From Bacteroidales bacterium (GTDB lineage: Bacteria > Bacteroidota > Bacteroidia > Bacteroidales > UBA932): DNA of 43,058 nucleotides. The DNA lies in assembly GCA_020026355.1 (NCBI GenBank), contig JAHHQP010000014.1, positions 1 to 43,058 on the forward strand, in the 5' to 3' direction. Position 1 is the stretch's first letter. Each line of letters begins with the position of its first letter. Positions 1-8,095 of this stretch are shown in pieces. The notes beneath the pieces are model-generated. The model was not told where the DNA came from. It saw only the letters and a list, made by a program, of their open reading frames with translations, and did no database searches. The position numbers were made by a program, and so were the translations under genes.

Positions 1-1
1 G

Positions 2-1789
2 ATGAATACTGAAATGAAAAAGAAAATCATATTTCTATTGAGCATCGCATCGGCAGCTCTCCTTTCCACAGCTTGTTCCGATTTCCTGAAAACCCAGTCA
101 TTGTCAGACATGACTCAGGACAATTATTACAGGAACCTCAAGGATTTCGAAGGAGCTCTGAATGTCAACTATACGAATTTCCACCAGCTCTACACCATGG
201 ACATGCCGATGTTGGGTGAAGCCGGAACGGATGAAGCTTTGATCAAGGACAGCAAGAAGGAGGAGAAGCTTCTGGATACCTATGTCGCTTTGAACTCATC
301 GAACAAAGTGACCACCTCCATGTGGAAATCCTCTTATGAAGCCATCAACCGGTGCAATGTCCTCCGTCAGGCCTTGGAAAATTATAAAGGTGAGGACAAT
401 CCGGAACGTATCAAGCAGATCGAAGGTGAAAACGACTTTCTGGATGGACTCTGGTACTTCAATCTGGTCCGTGTATTCGGTGCTGTTCCGCTCAAGACTA
501 CTGCTTCAGTCTGCTCTGAGAAATTCTATGAATATTCCAGAGATTCCATCTCGGTCATCTACAAGCACATCTTCAAGAGACTCGAGAATGCCTATGCTCT
601 TCTTCCTGAAGTTCGTTTCAACAACGAAAAGGGTAGAGCTTGCAGAGCAGCCGCATCCGGTCTCCTTGCGAAAGCTTATCTTCATGCCGCATCTTCGATG
701 AATCTTCTTCAGCCGAAATTGTCCGAAGACCTTCAGTTGGGTGGGCTCAACGCTTACAGCTGGACGGATGTCGACGAGGAAGGTCATGAAATGACCCCGG
801 AAGAGACCATGAAATATTACTATCGTCAGGCCGCGAAATACGCCAAGGCAACCATCGACTGGTTCGGTGGGGAAAGTTGTCTGGAGCAGGGTACGCTGGT
901 CGGCCAGTACTATCCGAAGGAAAGTACGAGAGATGTGCTGATCGAGGCGATGTTCGCTCAGAACACCACCCCGAATACCGGCTCCCATTTCGGCCTCATG
1001 TTCGGCCCGAACGGTAAGGTGAATGTCGGAGGTGGTTTCAATGAAATCAAGGTCAATGGTTGTGTCGTTCTTCCTTATTTCGCAGGTCGTTACGACAATG
1101 CAGCCAAAGAATGGTCCGCCAAGGATGACCGTTTCCTCTGGTCCATTGCCACTTATCAGTTTAGCAGAAAGACCGGTGCACTGGAAATCATCAACGGTTC
1201 ATCACCTGAATCCTGCTGTAGATCCTTCACGATCAATAAATTCCACACGAGTCTCGATGACATTCCGTCCCATGCCCTCGGAAGCGGTTGCAACAATCCT
1301 GTCCTCCGCCTTTCCGACATCTGCCTCTGCTATGCGGAAGCCTTGGCTGAACTTTCGTGGATGGAAAACGAAACGATCTCTGATGAAGCCCTCACTTATC
1401 TGAATGTCGTCAGAAGAAATGCGCATGCTGACGAATATACGATGGAAGATGTCCGTACTGCAGAAAAGATCACCGTTCATGCTGCATTCAATAGCGTTTC
1501 TTCTGAAAACAAGGAAATGCTCGGTTATCCGACGACCACGGATATTGAACACTTCCGCAGAACTTTGCTCAACGAGCGCTTGCTGGAACTTCTCGGTGAA
1601 GGCCACCGCTGGTTCGATCTCGTAAGAACAGGTCTCCTGGTCGATGTCGTCACTGCAGTCAATGATTTCGATACTCACAACGACACCGGACGTTCATCCA
1701 TCAAGGATATCAACTTCTTCAGACCGATACCGTTCCGTGAAATCCAGCTGCATCATGGAAATCTGAAACAGAATTACGGTTATTATTAA
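2..1789 (+). CDS. SusD/RagB-family outer-membrane glycan-binding lipoprotein
   Basis: This is a SusD-like surface lipoprotein, the glycan-binding lid that works with a SusC TonB-dependent porin. The open frame begins at position 2, but the second ATG at 14 (MKKKIIFLLS) gives a normal type II signal peptide and is the likelier start. The lipobox LSTAC places the lipidated cysteine at residue 25 of the longer frame, followed by SDFL, a typical SusD start that also fits the Bacteroidota surface-export pattern. The C-terminal half carries the usual RagB/SusD landmarks (LNERLLELLGEGHRWFDLVR and a closing FRPIPFREIQ segment). Length, about 590 residues, is normal for the family. The partner SusC should lie immediately upstream, outside the window. 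Eleven bases separate it from the sulfatase downstream, so the two are probably co-transcribed. The glycan cannot be named from this protein, but the sulfatases behind it point to a sulfated one. Confidence 0.93.
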   Translation: MNTEMKKKIIFLLSIASAALLSTACSDFLKTQSLSDMTQDNYYRNLKDFEGALNVNYTNFHQLYTMDMPMLGEAGTDEALIKDSKKEEKLLDTYVALNSSNKVTTSMWKSSYEAINRCNVLRQALENYKGEDNPERIKQIEGENDFLDGLWYFNLVRVFGAVPLKTTASVCSEKFYEYSRDSISVIYKHIFKRLENAYALLPEVRFNNEKGRACRAAASGLLAKAYLHAASSMNLLQPKLSEDLQLGGLNAYSWTDVDEEGHEMTPEETMKYYYRQAAKYAKATIDWFGGESCLEQGTLVGQYYPKESTRDVLIEAMFAQNTTPNTGSHFGLMFGPNGKVNVGGGFNEIKVNGCVVLPYFAGRYDNAAKEWSAKDDRFLWSIATYQFSRKTGALEIINGSSPESCCRSFTINKFHTSLDDIPSHALGSGCNNPVLRLSDICLCYAEALAELSWMENETISDEALTYLNVVRRNAHADEYTMEDVRTAEKITVHAAFNSVSSENKEMLGYPTTTDIEHFRRTLLNERLLELLGEGHRWFDLVRTGLLVDVVTAVNDFDTHNDTGRSSIKDINFFRPIPFREIQLHHGNLKQNYGYY

Positions 1790-1800
1790 CAGTCAGAGAA

Positions 1801-3405
1801 ATGAAGAATAAATATTTTGCATTGACAGGACTTGCACTGCTTTCTTCCAGTGCGCTGATGGCCGGAAATGACAAGCCGAACGTGCTTTTCATCTGTGCCG
1901 ACCAATGGAGACGACAGGCCGTCGGTTTCATGGGGGAAGATCCGATCTTCACTCCGAATCTCGATGCGATGTCCAAGTGGGCCGTCTCTTTCGATAGAGC
2001 GATCTCCAACAATCCGGTATCCGGTCCTAACCGGGCCTGCATGTTTACCGGCAAGTATACGATCAACAATGGCCTATGGGCTAATAACACCAGCATTGAC
2101 CCGGAAGAGAAATCCGCGATGGGTACGGTGTTCAAGAATGCCGGCTATGATACTGGCTATATCGGAAAATGGCATATGAACGGAATGGTGGATGCGGTAA
2201 CGGATCCATCCAGGAGACTGGGCTTCGATTATTGGTATCAGTCCATCGCTCATACGCATTTCGACCAGCGTTACTATGCTCCGGAAATTTCTGAGGAACT
2301 TTTCAGGGTAAGGCAATGGAGCCCGACCCATGAGACGGATGTAGCCATCGAATACATGAAGAAGCATCAGGAAGGCAAGCCTTTCTGTCTGGTCGTTTCC
2401 TTCGCTCCTCCTCACACTTCCGGTGGTTATGGCTATGAAGACCGTTATCAACCGGGAAAGGCCCTCAAGCTGGGCTACGGTTATGGCGGTCCTCGGGAAT
2501 ATGAGGAAATGTATACCGAGGATTACGAGAAACATCCGATCCGTCCGAATGTCAAGGCGACAGGAACGGATCCGAGAACCTGCAGTTCCGCTCCTGTGGT
2601 GGCTGGATATTTCGGTGCCATCACTTCCATTGACCATGAAATCGGTCGTATGATCGATTATCTGGAGGAGAGTGGACAGCTGGAGAACACGATCATCATC
2701 GTCACTGCGGATCATGGTGAGATGATGGGCTCTCAGGGCATGATGACGAAAGGAGTTCCTTATGAGGAATCAGCCGGAATCCCGATGATGTTCGCCTGGA
2801 AAGGCAAGATCGATGCCGGCCGCAAGCATGATCTGATCAGCTCCATTGACCTGGTACCTACTATGGCCGGTCTGGCGAATATCGCTTGTGAAGGGGCTGA
2901 TGGCATTGACTTCTCTGATCTGCTGCTTGGCCGGAAATTCGATTCTCCGGAATATTCTTTCGGCGAATTCAACTACGGTGGCATCGGTGCACGTTGCCGG
3001 CCATGGAGAGCGGTCTATTCCAAGGATTATGTCTATATCCTGGCAGGCCCCGGCAAGCTCCGTGAAGAGCATATTCCGGAAGGCTATGTCCTCTTCGACC
3101 TGAAGAAAGACCCTTATCAGCTCCATCCTATCGTCAGAGGTATGGGTTATGACAAGGTGATCAGCAAGCTTCATAAGGTCCTGGAGGCTCATCTGGCAGA
3201 GAATCATGATCCGTTCATCCAGGATCTCTGGAACAAGACGACGGATGAACTGCCGTTGAAACCTTACATGAACAAATACAACTTCGATCCGAATCTCAAG
3301 GAATTCCCTCCGAAATCCAAGATGAAGAAGGCTCCGAAAGAGAAGACACCGAAGCAGAAGGCCCCGAAGGCCAGGAAGAATCATTCTCATTCAGATAAAT
3401 TCTAG
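1801..3405 (+). CDS. Secreted S1-family sulfatase, serine-type
   Basis: A 534-residue exported sulfatase that should hydrolyse sulfate esters on a glycan. A signal peptide covers about residues 1-21 (hydrophobic core, then ALMAG). The N-terminal metal-site segment is NVLFICADQW (D34, Q35). The maturation motif is S-G-P-N-R at residues 74-78 followed by ACMFTGKY, so S74 would be converted to formylglycine by an anaerobic sulfatase-maturating enzyme (anSME). The second metal and catalytic segment is TADHGEMMG near residue 303. An unusual feature is the last 34 or so residues, a Lys/Pro-rich tail (KAPKEKTPKQKAPK) that is not part of the sulfatase fold. The gene lies between susD and a putative glycoside hydrolase with very short gaps (11 and 3 bases), so it belongs to one operon. 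The S1 subfamily and the exact sulfate position cannot be assigned by eye. Confidence 0.92.
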   Translation: MKNKYFALTGLALLSSSALMAGNDKPNVLFICADQWRRQAVGFMGEDPIFTPNLDAMSKWAVSFDRAISNNPVSGPNRACMFTGKYTINNGLWANNTSIDPEEKSAMGTVFKNAGYDTGYIGKWHMNGMVDAVTDPSRRLGFDYWYQSIAHTHFDQRYYAPEISEELFRVRQWSPTHETDVAIEYMKKHQEGKPFCLVVSFAPPHTSGGYGYEDRYQPGKALKLGYGYGGPREYEEMYTEDYEKHPIRPNVKATGTDPRTCSSAPVVAGYFGAITSIDHEIGRMIDYLEESGQLENTIIIVTADHGEMMGSQGMMTKGVPYEESAGIPMMFAWKGKIDAGRKHDLISSIDLVPTMAGLANIACEGADGIDFSDLLLGRKFDSPEYSFGEFNYGGIGARCRPWRAVYSKDYVYILAGPGKLREEHIPEGYVLFDLKKDPYQLHPIVRGMGYDKVISKLHKVLEAHLAENHDPFIQDLWNKTTDELPLKPYMNKYNFDPNLKEFPPKSKMKKAPKEKTPKQKAPKARKNHSHSDKF

Positions 3406-3408
3406 AAC

Positions 3409-5364
3409 ATGAAGTATTGCAGATTATGGACAATCCTGTCGTTGACTGTCTTGTCCTGCATGACAATTTCCGCTCAGACCGAGGAGTTTGGGCGGAAGTC
3501 TGTCTTTGAAGGCACTTATCCCAGATTCCTTTCTTTCAGAGGTGAAAACAACAAAGTCGCGAATTCCGGCTATGAGGCCTGGTGCGCGGCCTTGGAGGGC
3601 ACTTCCGGCTTCATCAAGAAATTCATTCCTGAAGAAGTGCCGATTGCCGCCCGCACCCCGGAATGGGCCAATCGCCATGTCGCCCGGCATCCGGAACAGC
3701 TGGCGCTCCTGCATCTCAATGGTGAAGCTCGTCAGCTCTGTGAGTTTCCGGAGGTCCGGGATCGTTATTTCCCGGGACATTGGGTTTATATGCCGGGTAC
3801 GGTTCTGATTCAGGACTGCAAGGCGGGCGATACGGAATTGAAGGTGAAGAATGTCAAGGTGCTGAAGCAGAGAGGCTACATTGTCCGGAAGAACAATCCA
3901 CCGACTTTTCTGCCGCAGATGGTCATTCTGGTGCGGCTTGGCGAAAAAGGGGAGAAATTATGGTATGAATCCGAATTCGCGGAGATCCGGAATCTGGATC
4001 CGGAGACGGGTTCCGTCTCTTTGAATCGTGGCGTCTATGGAACGGAAGCTCTTAATTTCCAGGCCGGAAAGACCTATGTCGCTCCTATCGCCGGAGGGCT
4101 TTGGGGCAAGCATGTCATGTTCTACTATAACCTTTCTTCTACTTGTCCGGAAGACAAGGAGGGCCGTAAGGCCAATGAGGTCTATGCCGATGAGATCGCC
4201 AGCTGGTTCCGTAAGGACGGCCTTCTCCGCAATTTCGACGGTATCGCCTTCGATGTCAATTACTTCGACGTCTCGGAACGTGGTGCTATATGGGATGTGG
4301 ACAATGACGGGCATGCGGATGGAGGCTGGATCGGTGGACGCAATGTCTGGAAGGAGGGAGATATCGCCTTTTTCGCCGCTCTGCGCGGAAAGTTGGGGGA
4401 TGACTACCTGATCTCTGCCGACGGTCAGCATTGGGACAACCAGCAGCTGCCGACCTTGCTCAACGGCATTGAATCCGAGGGCCTGGTCCAGCACAATGAT
4501 ATGTGGAGAGGCTTTTCCAGAGCGATGAATACTCATGGCTACTGGAGGGCGCATGGTACCCGGACCCCGGATTTCCGTTATGTGGTGATGAAACTGATGG
4601 GAAAGGATGTTCAGCAGGCTCTCTCAGCCAGACGCTTCGGCTCTGCCTGTGCAGCCTGCCTCGGTGCCGCCATCACGGTACCGGTCGGAGATGACAAGGG
4701 AAAATGCAGAGGCTTCGATTTTCTGCCGGAAGCTTTCTCGGAAGAAGGAAGTCTCGGTGCACCGGTCGGGGAACTGGTGCGATATTTCCGTTCCGTTCCG
4801 GCGCAGCCTCTCCTGAATGGAAAGGAAGTCCGACTTGCACAGGACTGCTGCAGAACCTATAAGGATGGGGAAGTACCGGAACTGGAATTCACCTTGAAGA
4901 ATGTCACGCTTCCTGCTGGAGATCTGGTCTTTACGGTCAAGGCTGCGGTTCTGGAACATGATTTCGGACAAGCTGCCGCCTATCAGATACCGGCTACCTT
5001 ATGGCTTGAACCCCAGCAGCTGCCTCGCTACGACAAGAACAGGATGTACGACAGTTATTTCAAGGATCTGTACGGCTGGTTCGGAGCTGGGGAAGGGGAT
5101 GAGATGACCTTCTATTTCCGCAATATGGAAGCGGGAACTCAGGATCTCAAGTTCCGTATCCGTGGTGCCCGGGCTGCTGTCCTGCATGAAGTGATGGTCT
5201 ATCCGGCTCCGGATGTGATTCTCCGTAGATTTGAAAAGGCGGTCATTGTTGCCAACCCGTCGATGAAACCGGTCACCTTGAAACTGTCCGATCATCTTCC
5301 TGGAGCACCGGCAACCGTCGTGACGGTACCTCCTGTAGATGCCGTCTATGTGAAGTCTGAATAG
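3409..5364 (+). CDS. Secreted putative glycoside hydrolase-like protein with C-terminal beta-domain
   Basis: A 651-residue exported protein that I do not recognise as a named CAZy family. The signal peptide ends near residue 22 (CMTISAQ). The middle resembles a TIM-barrel glycoside hydrolase: FDGIAFDVNYFDV (around residue 279) looks like a barrel strand ending in acidic residues, followed by DVDNDGHADGG, LISADGQHW, NGIESEG, and a late strand ending in AACLGAAITVPVG. These resemble the GHL-type hypothetical glycosyl hydrolases, in which acidic residues at strand ends are catalytic. Roughly the last 180 residues look like beta-sandwich sequence (ELEFTLKNVTLPAGDLVFTVKA, then DLKFRIRGARAAV), perhaps a carbohydrate-binding or jelly-roll module. 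It is three bases behind one sulfatase and eight bases ahead of another, which supports a role in degrading the same sulfated glycan. The exported state is secure, the hydrolase assignment moderate, and the specificity unknown. Confidence 0.7.
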   Translation: MKYCRLWTILSLTVLSCMTISAQTEEFGRKSVFEGTYPRFLSFRGENNKVANSGYEAWCAALEGTSGFIKKFIPEEVPIAARTPEWANRHVARHPEQLALLHLNGEARQLCEFPEVRDRYFPGHWVYMPGTVLIQDCKAGDTELKVKNVKVLKQRGYIVRKNNPPTFLPQMVILVRLGEKGEKLWYESEFAEIRNLDPETGSVSLNRGVYGTEALNFQAGKTYVAPIAGGLWGKHVMFYYNLSSTCPEDKEGRKANEVYADEIASWFRKDGLLRNFDGIAFDVNYFDVSERGAIWDVDNDGHADGGWIGGRNVWKEGDIAFFAALRGKLGDDYLISADGQHWDNQQLPTLLNGIESEGLVQHNDMWRGFSRAMNTHGYWRAHGTRTPDFRYVVMKLMGKDVQQALSARRFGSACAACLGAAITVPVGDDKGKCRGFDFLPEAFSEEGSLGAPVGELVRYFRSVPAQPLLNGKEVRLAQDCCRTYKDGEVPELEFTLKNVTLPAGDLVFTVKAAVLEHDFGQAAAYQIPATLWLEPQQLPRYDKNRMYDSYFKDLYGWFGAGEGDEMTFYFRNMEAGTQDLKFRIRGARAAVLHEVMVYPAPDVILRRFEKAVIVANPSMKPVTLKLSDHLPGAPATVVTVPPVDAVYVKSE

Positions 5365-5372
5365 ATGATAGT

Positions 5373-6821
5373 ATGGAAAGAACGTTGAAACTGATGGCAG
5401 GAGCCGTCTGCATGCTGCCCCTGCTTCCCGCTTGTACCTCCCGGATGGAGGAGCGCCCGAACATCATCCTTTTCGTTACGGATGATCATGGAATGGACGC
5501 GTTGGGCTGCTACGGAAACCCGATTGTGCATACGCCGAATCTTGACCGGCTTGCGGCCGAAGGTGTCAGGTTCACGAATGCCTACTGTACCAGTGCTAGT
5601 TCCGCAGCCAGCCGCTCGGTGATCCTGACGGGTCTGTACGGCCATGCGACCGGGGCTTATGGTCATGTCCATGATTATCATCATTTCAGTACCTACGAGG
5701 ATGTCCGTTCTCTACCGGTCATCTTGGCTGAAAATGGTTACCGTACCGCAAGGATTGGCAAATATCATGTCGCTCCGGAAAAAGTCTATCATTTTGACCG
5801 GACCATTCAGGCCGATCCCCGGAATACTGTGGAGATGGCAGACGCCTGCCGTCCGGTTTTCGACTCTCGAGAACCGTTCTTTCTTTATTTCTGCACGGAT
5901 GATCCGCACCGCAGCGATTTCACCGTCGCGAAGGAGGACTGGCGTTCTCCGAACCTCTTCGGCAATAAGCCGGAAGGCTATGCCGGAGTACATGAGGTCG
6001 TCTATTCCCCAGATAAGGTCATTGTCCCGGACTTCCTTCCTGACACGCCGGAAACCAGGGCGGAAATGGCCCAATATTATCAGTCCGTGTCCCGGGTGGA
6101 TGAGGGCTTCGGCCGCCTGATGCAGCATCTGGAAGCTTCCGGAAAGGCCGACAATACCATCGTCATCTATATTTCTGATAATGGGGTCGCTTTCCCGGGA
6201 GCGAAGACCACCTTGTATGAGCCGGGCATCCATCTGCCATGTATCGTGAAGGATCCGCGGACCAATGATCAGGGGAAGGTCAATGAGGCCATGATTTCCT
6301 GGGTAGACCTGACTCCGACCATTCTGGATTATGCCGGAGCGGATCTTGAAAAGGAACATTTCCATGGTCGCTCCTTCCGTTCTGTTATCGGTGAGGAACA
6401 TTCGCAGGGATGGGACAGGATCGGTGCTTCCCATACATTTCATGAAATCACGATGTACTATCCGATGAGAGTCTGGAGGGAAGGTCGGTACAAACTGATA
6501 TGGAACATTGCCTGGCCGCTGGAATATCCGTTCGCTTCTGATCTCTGGGTTTCCTCGACCTGGCAGAGCGTCTATAGAAACGGTAAGGAACATTATGGAA
6601 AGCGGCAGACTTCCCGTTATCTTCATCGTCCGGAATTCGAACTGTATGATCTGGAATCAGATCCGGATGAAATCGTCAATCTGGCAGAGGATGCGCGATA
6701 TGCCGACCTGCTCGATACTATGAAAGCATCCCTTAAGCGGTGGCAGTATGAAACGGAAGATCCGTGGTTGATCATGTGGAATCATGATACAGCTCTTCAG
6801 GGAGCGGGGGAGAGACTTTGA
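5373..6821 (+). CDS. SGSH-like (N-sulfoglucosamine sulfohydrolase-type) sulfatase lipoprotein
   Basis: A 482-residue S1 sulfatase whose layout resembles heparan N-sulfatase/SGSH-type enzymes: NIILFVTDDHGMDALGCYG at the N-terminal metal site, then TPNLDRLAAEGVRF, then a maturation motif in YCTSASSAASRSVILTG. The formylglycine position is S77 in S-A-A-S-R, so the motif has serine instead of cysteine and alanine instead of the usual proline; Ala at that position also occurs in SGSH-like relatives. Later segments YISDNGVAFPGAKTTLYEPGIHLP and LESDPDEIVNLA are standard for the group. A lipobox (LLPAC) places the lipidated cysteine at residue 21, so this is a membrane-anchored periplasmic or surface enzyme, unlike the first sulfatase. 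It is the last gene of the locus fragment. N-sulfate or 6-O-sulfate on glucosamine-type sugars is plausible but unproven. Confidence 0.9.
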   Translation: MERTLKLMAGAVCMLPLLPACTSRMEERPNIILFVTDDHGMDALGCYGNPIVHTPNLDRLAAEGVRFTNAYCTSASSAASRSVILTGLYGHATGAYGHVHDYHHFSTYEDVRSLPVILAENGYRTARIGKYHVAPEKVYHFDRTIQADPRNTVEMADACRPVFDSREPFFLYFCTDDPHRSDFTVAKEDWRSPNLFGNKPEGYAGVHEVVYSPDKVIVPDFLPDTPETRAEMAQYYQSVSRVDEGFGRLMQHLEASGKADNTIVIYISDNGVAFPGAKTTLYEPGIHLPCIVKDPRTNDQGKVNEAMISWVDLTPTILDYAGADLEKEHFHGRSFRSVIGEEHSQGWDRIGASHTFHEITMYYPMRVWREGRYKLIWNIAWPLEYPFASDLWVSSTWQSVYRNGKEHYGKRQTSRYLHRPEFELYDLESDPDEIVNLAEDARYADLLDTMKASLKRWQYETEDPWLIMWNHDTALQGAGERL

Positions 6822-6844
6822 AGGTCTTCCGGAGATATATGCGC

Positions 6845-6886
6845 AAAAAAAAATGAGACAGCGTCGCATCACGCGAGGCAGCCTCA
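6845..6886 (-). terminator. Rho-independent terminator (minus strand)
   Basis: Read on the minus strand, an imperfect 14-bp stem (arms 6873-6886 and 6854-6867, two mismatches and one wobble, five-base loop) is followed directly by nine T (6853-6845). It would end candidate RNA A and any read-through from the hydrolase gene. Confidence 0.7.
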
Positions 6887-6925
6887 TACTAACCACATAA
6901 TTAATAACACTAAAACTAATAACCA
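6886..6925 (+). repeat. Copy 1 of an AT-rich repeated core flanking the hydrolase
   Basis: The segment contains CATAATTAATAACACTA and ACTAATAACCA. A related segment in the same plus-strand orientation is at 8096-8132 (CATAATTAAAAACACTA, CTAATAACCA), differing mainly by a 4-base gap and a five-base substituted block. The two copies bracket the alpha/beta hydrolase gene about 1.2 kb apart. Confidence 0.65.
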
Positions 6926-6965
6926 ATGTTGGCGGTCCGTTGATCAACTTCCCGAACCAACATTG

Positions 6966-6996
6966 CAAAGGTACGCATTTTTTTGATTTCTGCAAT
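6966..6996 (-). promoter_or_regulatory. Bacteroidota-type promoter for candidate RNA A
   Basis: On the minus strand the -7 box is TACCTTTG (6966-6973), a full match to TAnnTTTG. A -33 box ATTG (6993-6996) lies 19 nt upstream. The -33 box sits inside the loop of the long inverted repeat at 6972-7019. Confidence 0.6.
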
Positions 6997-7019
6997 AGCA
7001 TCCGTCAAAAAAATGCGTA
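6972..7019. repeat. Perfect 15-bp inverted repeat overlapping a promoter
   Basis: TACGCATTTTTTTGA (6972-6986) and TCAAAAAAATGCGTA (7005-7019) are exact reverse complements separated by 18 bases. The repeat begins 7 bases after the hydrolase stop codon and covers the -33 box and spacer of the promoter for candidate RNA A. It may be an operator, or an RNA hairpin ending the hydrolase message, although no T-run follows it. Confidence 0.8.
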
Positions 7020-7026
7020 TTTTCTA

Positions 7027-7980
7027 TCATTTCTCTGCAAATACCTGTTCCGTGAAGGCTTTGACACGGGCCGTATATTCTTCCGGATAGGTGTCGTAGG
7101 AACGTGCATGGGCAACCCCTTCGCTGACCCATAGCTGCTTGGGCTCTGATTTCACCGCATAAAGCTCGTGGACCATCCAGGTCGGAACGAAATCATCCGA
7201 GTCTCCATGGATGAACAGCATCGGCAGCTTGCATTTCTTCAGTTGCTCCAGCGCGGAGGCTTCCTTGAAGGTCCAGCCGTATTTCAGGTCGCAGATCCAG
7301 CTGGCGACATGCAGAAGTGGGAAGGCAGGAAGTCCGAACTGGCCTTTCAATTCTTTCGAGAACTGGTCCCAGGCGCTGGTGTAACCGCAATCTTCGACAA
7401 AACATTTTACGGTAGAAGGCAGCTCGTCTCCGGAGAGCATCATGGTCGTGGCTGCGCCCATGGATATGCCGTGCACGACGATTTCCAGGTTCTCCCCGAA
7501 CAGTTCCGGAGCGACGCTGATCCACTGCTCGACATCCAGCCGGTCTTTCCAGCCCATCTGGACGGCCGGTCCACCGGTCTGTCCGGCATGGCGCAGGTCC
7601 GGCATCAGGATATTATAACCGAGGTCATGGTGGTAAAGGTAGCCGATGTGCAGCATTTCCACGGCTTGATCCGTATAGCCATGGACCAGTACGGCGGTCC
7701 TGGTGGTCGGTTCTGATGCGGCGGCATACATGGCGTGCATCTTCAACCCGTCAGGAGCGACGATGAAGGTGTCTTTCAAAGCTTGGCAGGTCTGCAGACT
7801 GTCCAGCCATGGATTGATGACATCGTGGCGCTCTCTCGTGATCTTTTCCGCTTCTTCCGGTGTCATCATTTCCGGAGTCAAGGCATAGCTTACCAGATAC
7901 AGGCCGCCTGCAACGACAGCGATGACCAGTACGGCAAGTACGGAGGTCAGACTGATGATCAGTTTCTTACTATTTTTCAT
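7027..7980 (-). CDS. Membrane-anchored alpha/beta hydrolase
   Basis: A 317-residue serine hydrolase of the alpha/beta-hydrolase fold. The open frame extends upstream to 8070, but ATG at 7980 is preferred: it is followed by MKNSKKLIISLTSVLAVLVIA, a positively charged N-terminus plus one transmembrane or signal segment (about residues 7-30), and an AGAG stretch precedes it. The nucleophile elbow is G-I-S-M-G (S173). The likely acid is D262 in HGDSDDFVP, and the histidine is H291 in GVAHARS. TAVLVHGYTD near residue 96 supplies the oxyanion-hole HG. The arrangement resembles the B. subtilis YqkD-type group of poorly characterised hydrolases, in which the substrate (ester or peptide) is usually unknown. 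It stands alone on the minus strand between two candidate small RNA genes. Confidence 0.88.
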   Translation of the reverse strand: MKNSKKLIISLTSVLAVLVIAVVAGGLYLVSYALTPEMMTPEEAEKITRERHDVINPWLDSLQTCQALKDTFIVAPDGLKMHAMYAAASEPTTRTAVLVHGYTDQAVEMLHIGYLYHHDLGYNILMPDLRHAGQTGGPAVQMGWKDRLDVEQWISVAPELFGENLEIVVHGISMGAATTMMLSGDELPSTVKCFVEDCGYTSAWDQFSKELKGQFGLPAFPLLHVASWICDLKYGWTFKEASALEQLKKCKLPMLFIHGDSDDFVPTWMVHELYAVKSEPKQLWVSEGVAHARSYDTYPEEYTARVKAFTEQVFAEK

Positions 7981-8009
7981 AAAATCTCTGTTTTTGCATT
8001 TGAATTCAA

Positions 8010-8017
8010 TAAAGGTA
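8010..8017 (-). promoter_or_regulatory. Possible -7 box for the alpha/beta hydrolase
   Basis: The minus strand reads TACCTTTA, one base from the TAnnTTTG consensus, about 30 bases upstream of the chosen ATG. No clear TTG-type -33 box is found at 19-20 nt, so this is tentative. Confidence 0.35.
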
Positions 8018-8057
8018 AGGTTTTTTTTGAAATATTCTGAAAATTTTCCGCGGAATA

Positions 8058-8089
8058 GTTGCACAGTCATTTTTTTTGTCCTACCTTAG
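8058..8089 (+). promoter_or_regulatory. Bacteroidota-type promoter for candidate RNA B
   Basis: GTTG (8058-8061), a 20-nt spacer and TACCTTAG (8082-8089, one mismatch to TAnnTTTG) predict a start near 8097 on the plus strand. Confidence 0.5.
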
Positions 8090-8095
8090 CAGCCC

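Larger units (their letters stand above)
6845..6960 (-). ncRNA. Candidate small RNA A (about 110 nt)
   Basis: No protein is encoded here, but the minus strand has all parts of a short transcription unit. A Bacteroidota promoter (ATTG, 19 nt, TACCTTTG) predicts a start near 6960. The RNA would open with a stem-loop containing the palindrome GTTGATCAAC, continue through a 40-nt AU-rich linker, and end in a GC-rich hairpin followed by nine T. The linker is the reverse complement, with one 4-nt bulge and one mismatch, of the linker in candidate RNA B at 8106-8132. Small RNAs with this plan (5' hairpin, AU-rich middle, terminator) are known in Bacteroides, but I cannot assign this to a named family. 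It lies between the convergent sulfatase and hydrolase genes. Confidence 0.5.

Noticed and set aside
3300..3405. Frameshift or read-through explaining the Lys/Pro tail of the first sulfatase
   Set aside because: The frame is continuous, codon use matches the gene, and the stop codon is 3 bases before the next start.
6853..6900. A 15-codon plus-strand leader-peptide-like frame (MRQRRITRG...)
   Set aside because: There is no plus-strand promoter ahead of it and no downstream plus-strand gene. The same bases form the minus-strand terminator hairpin.
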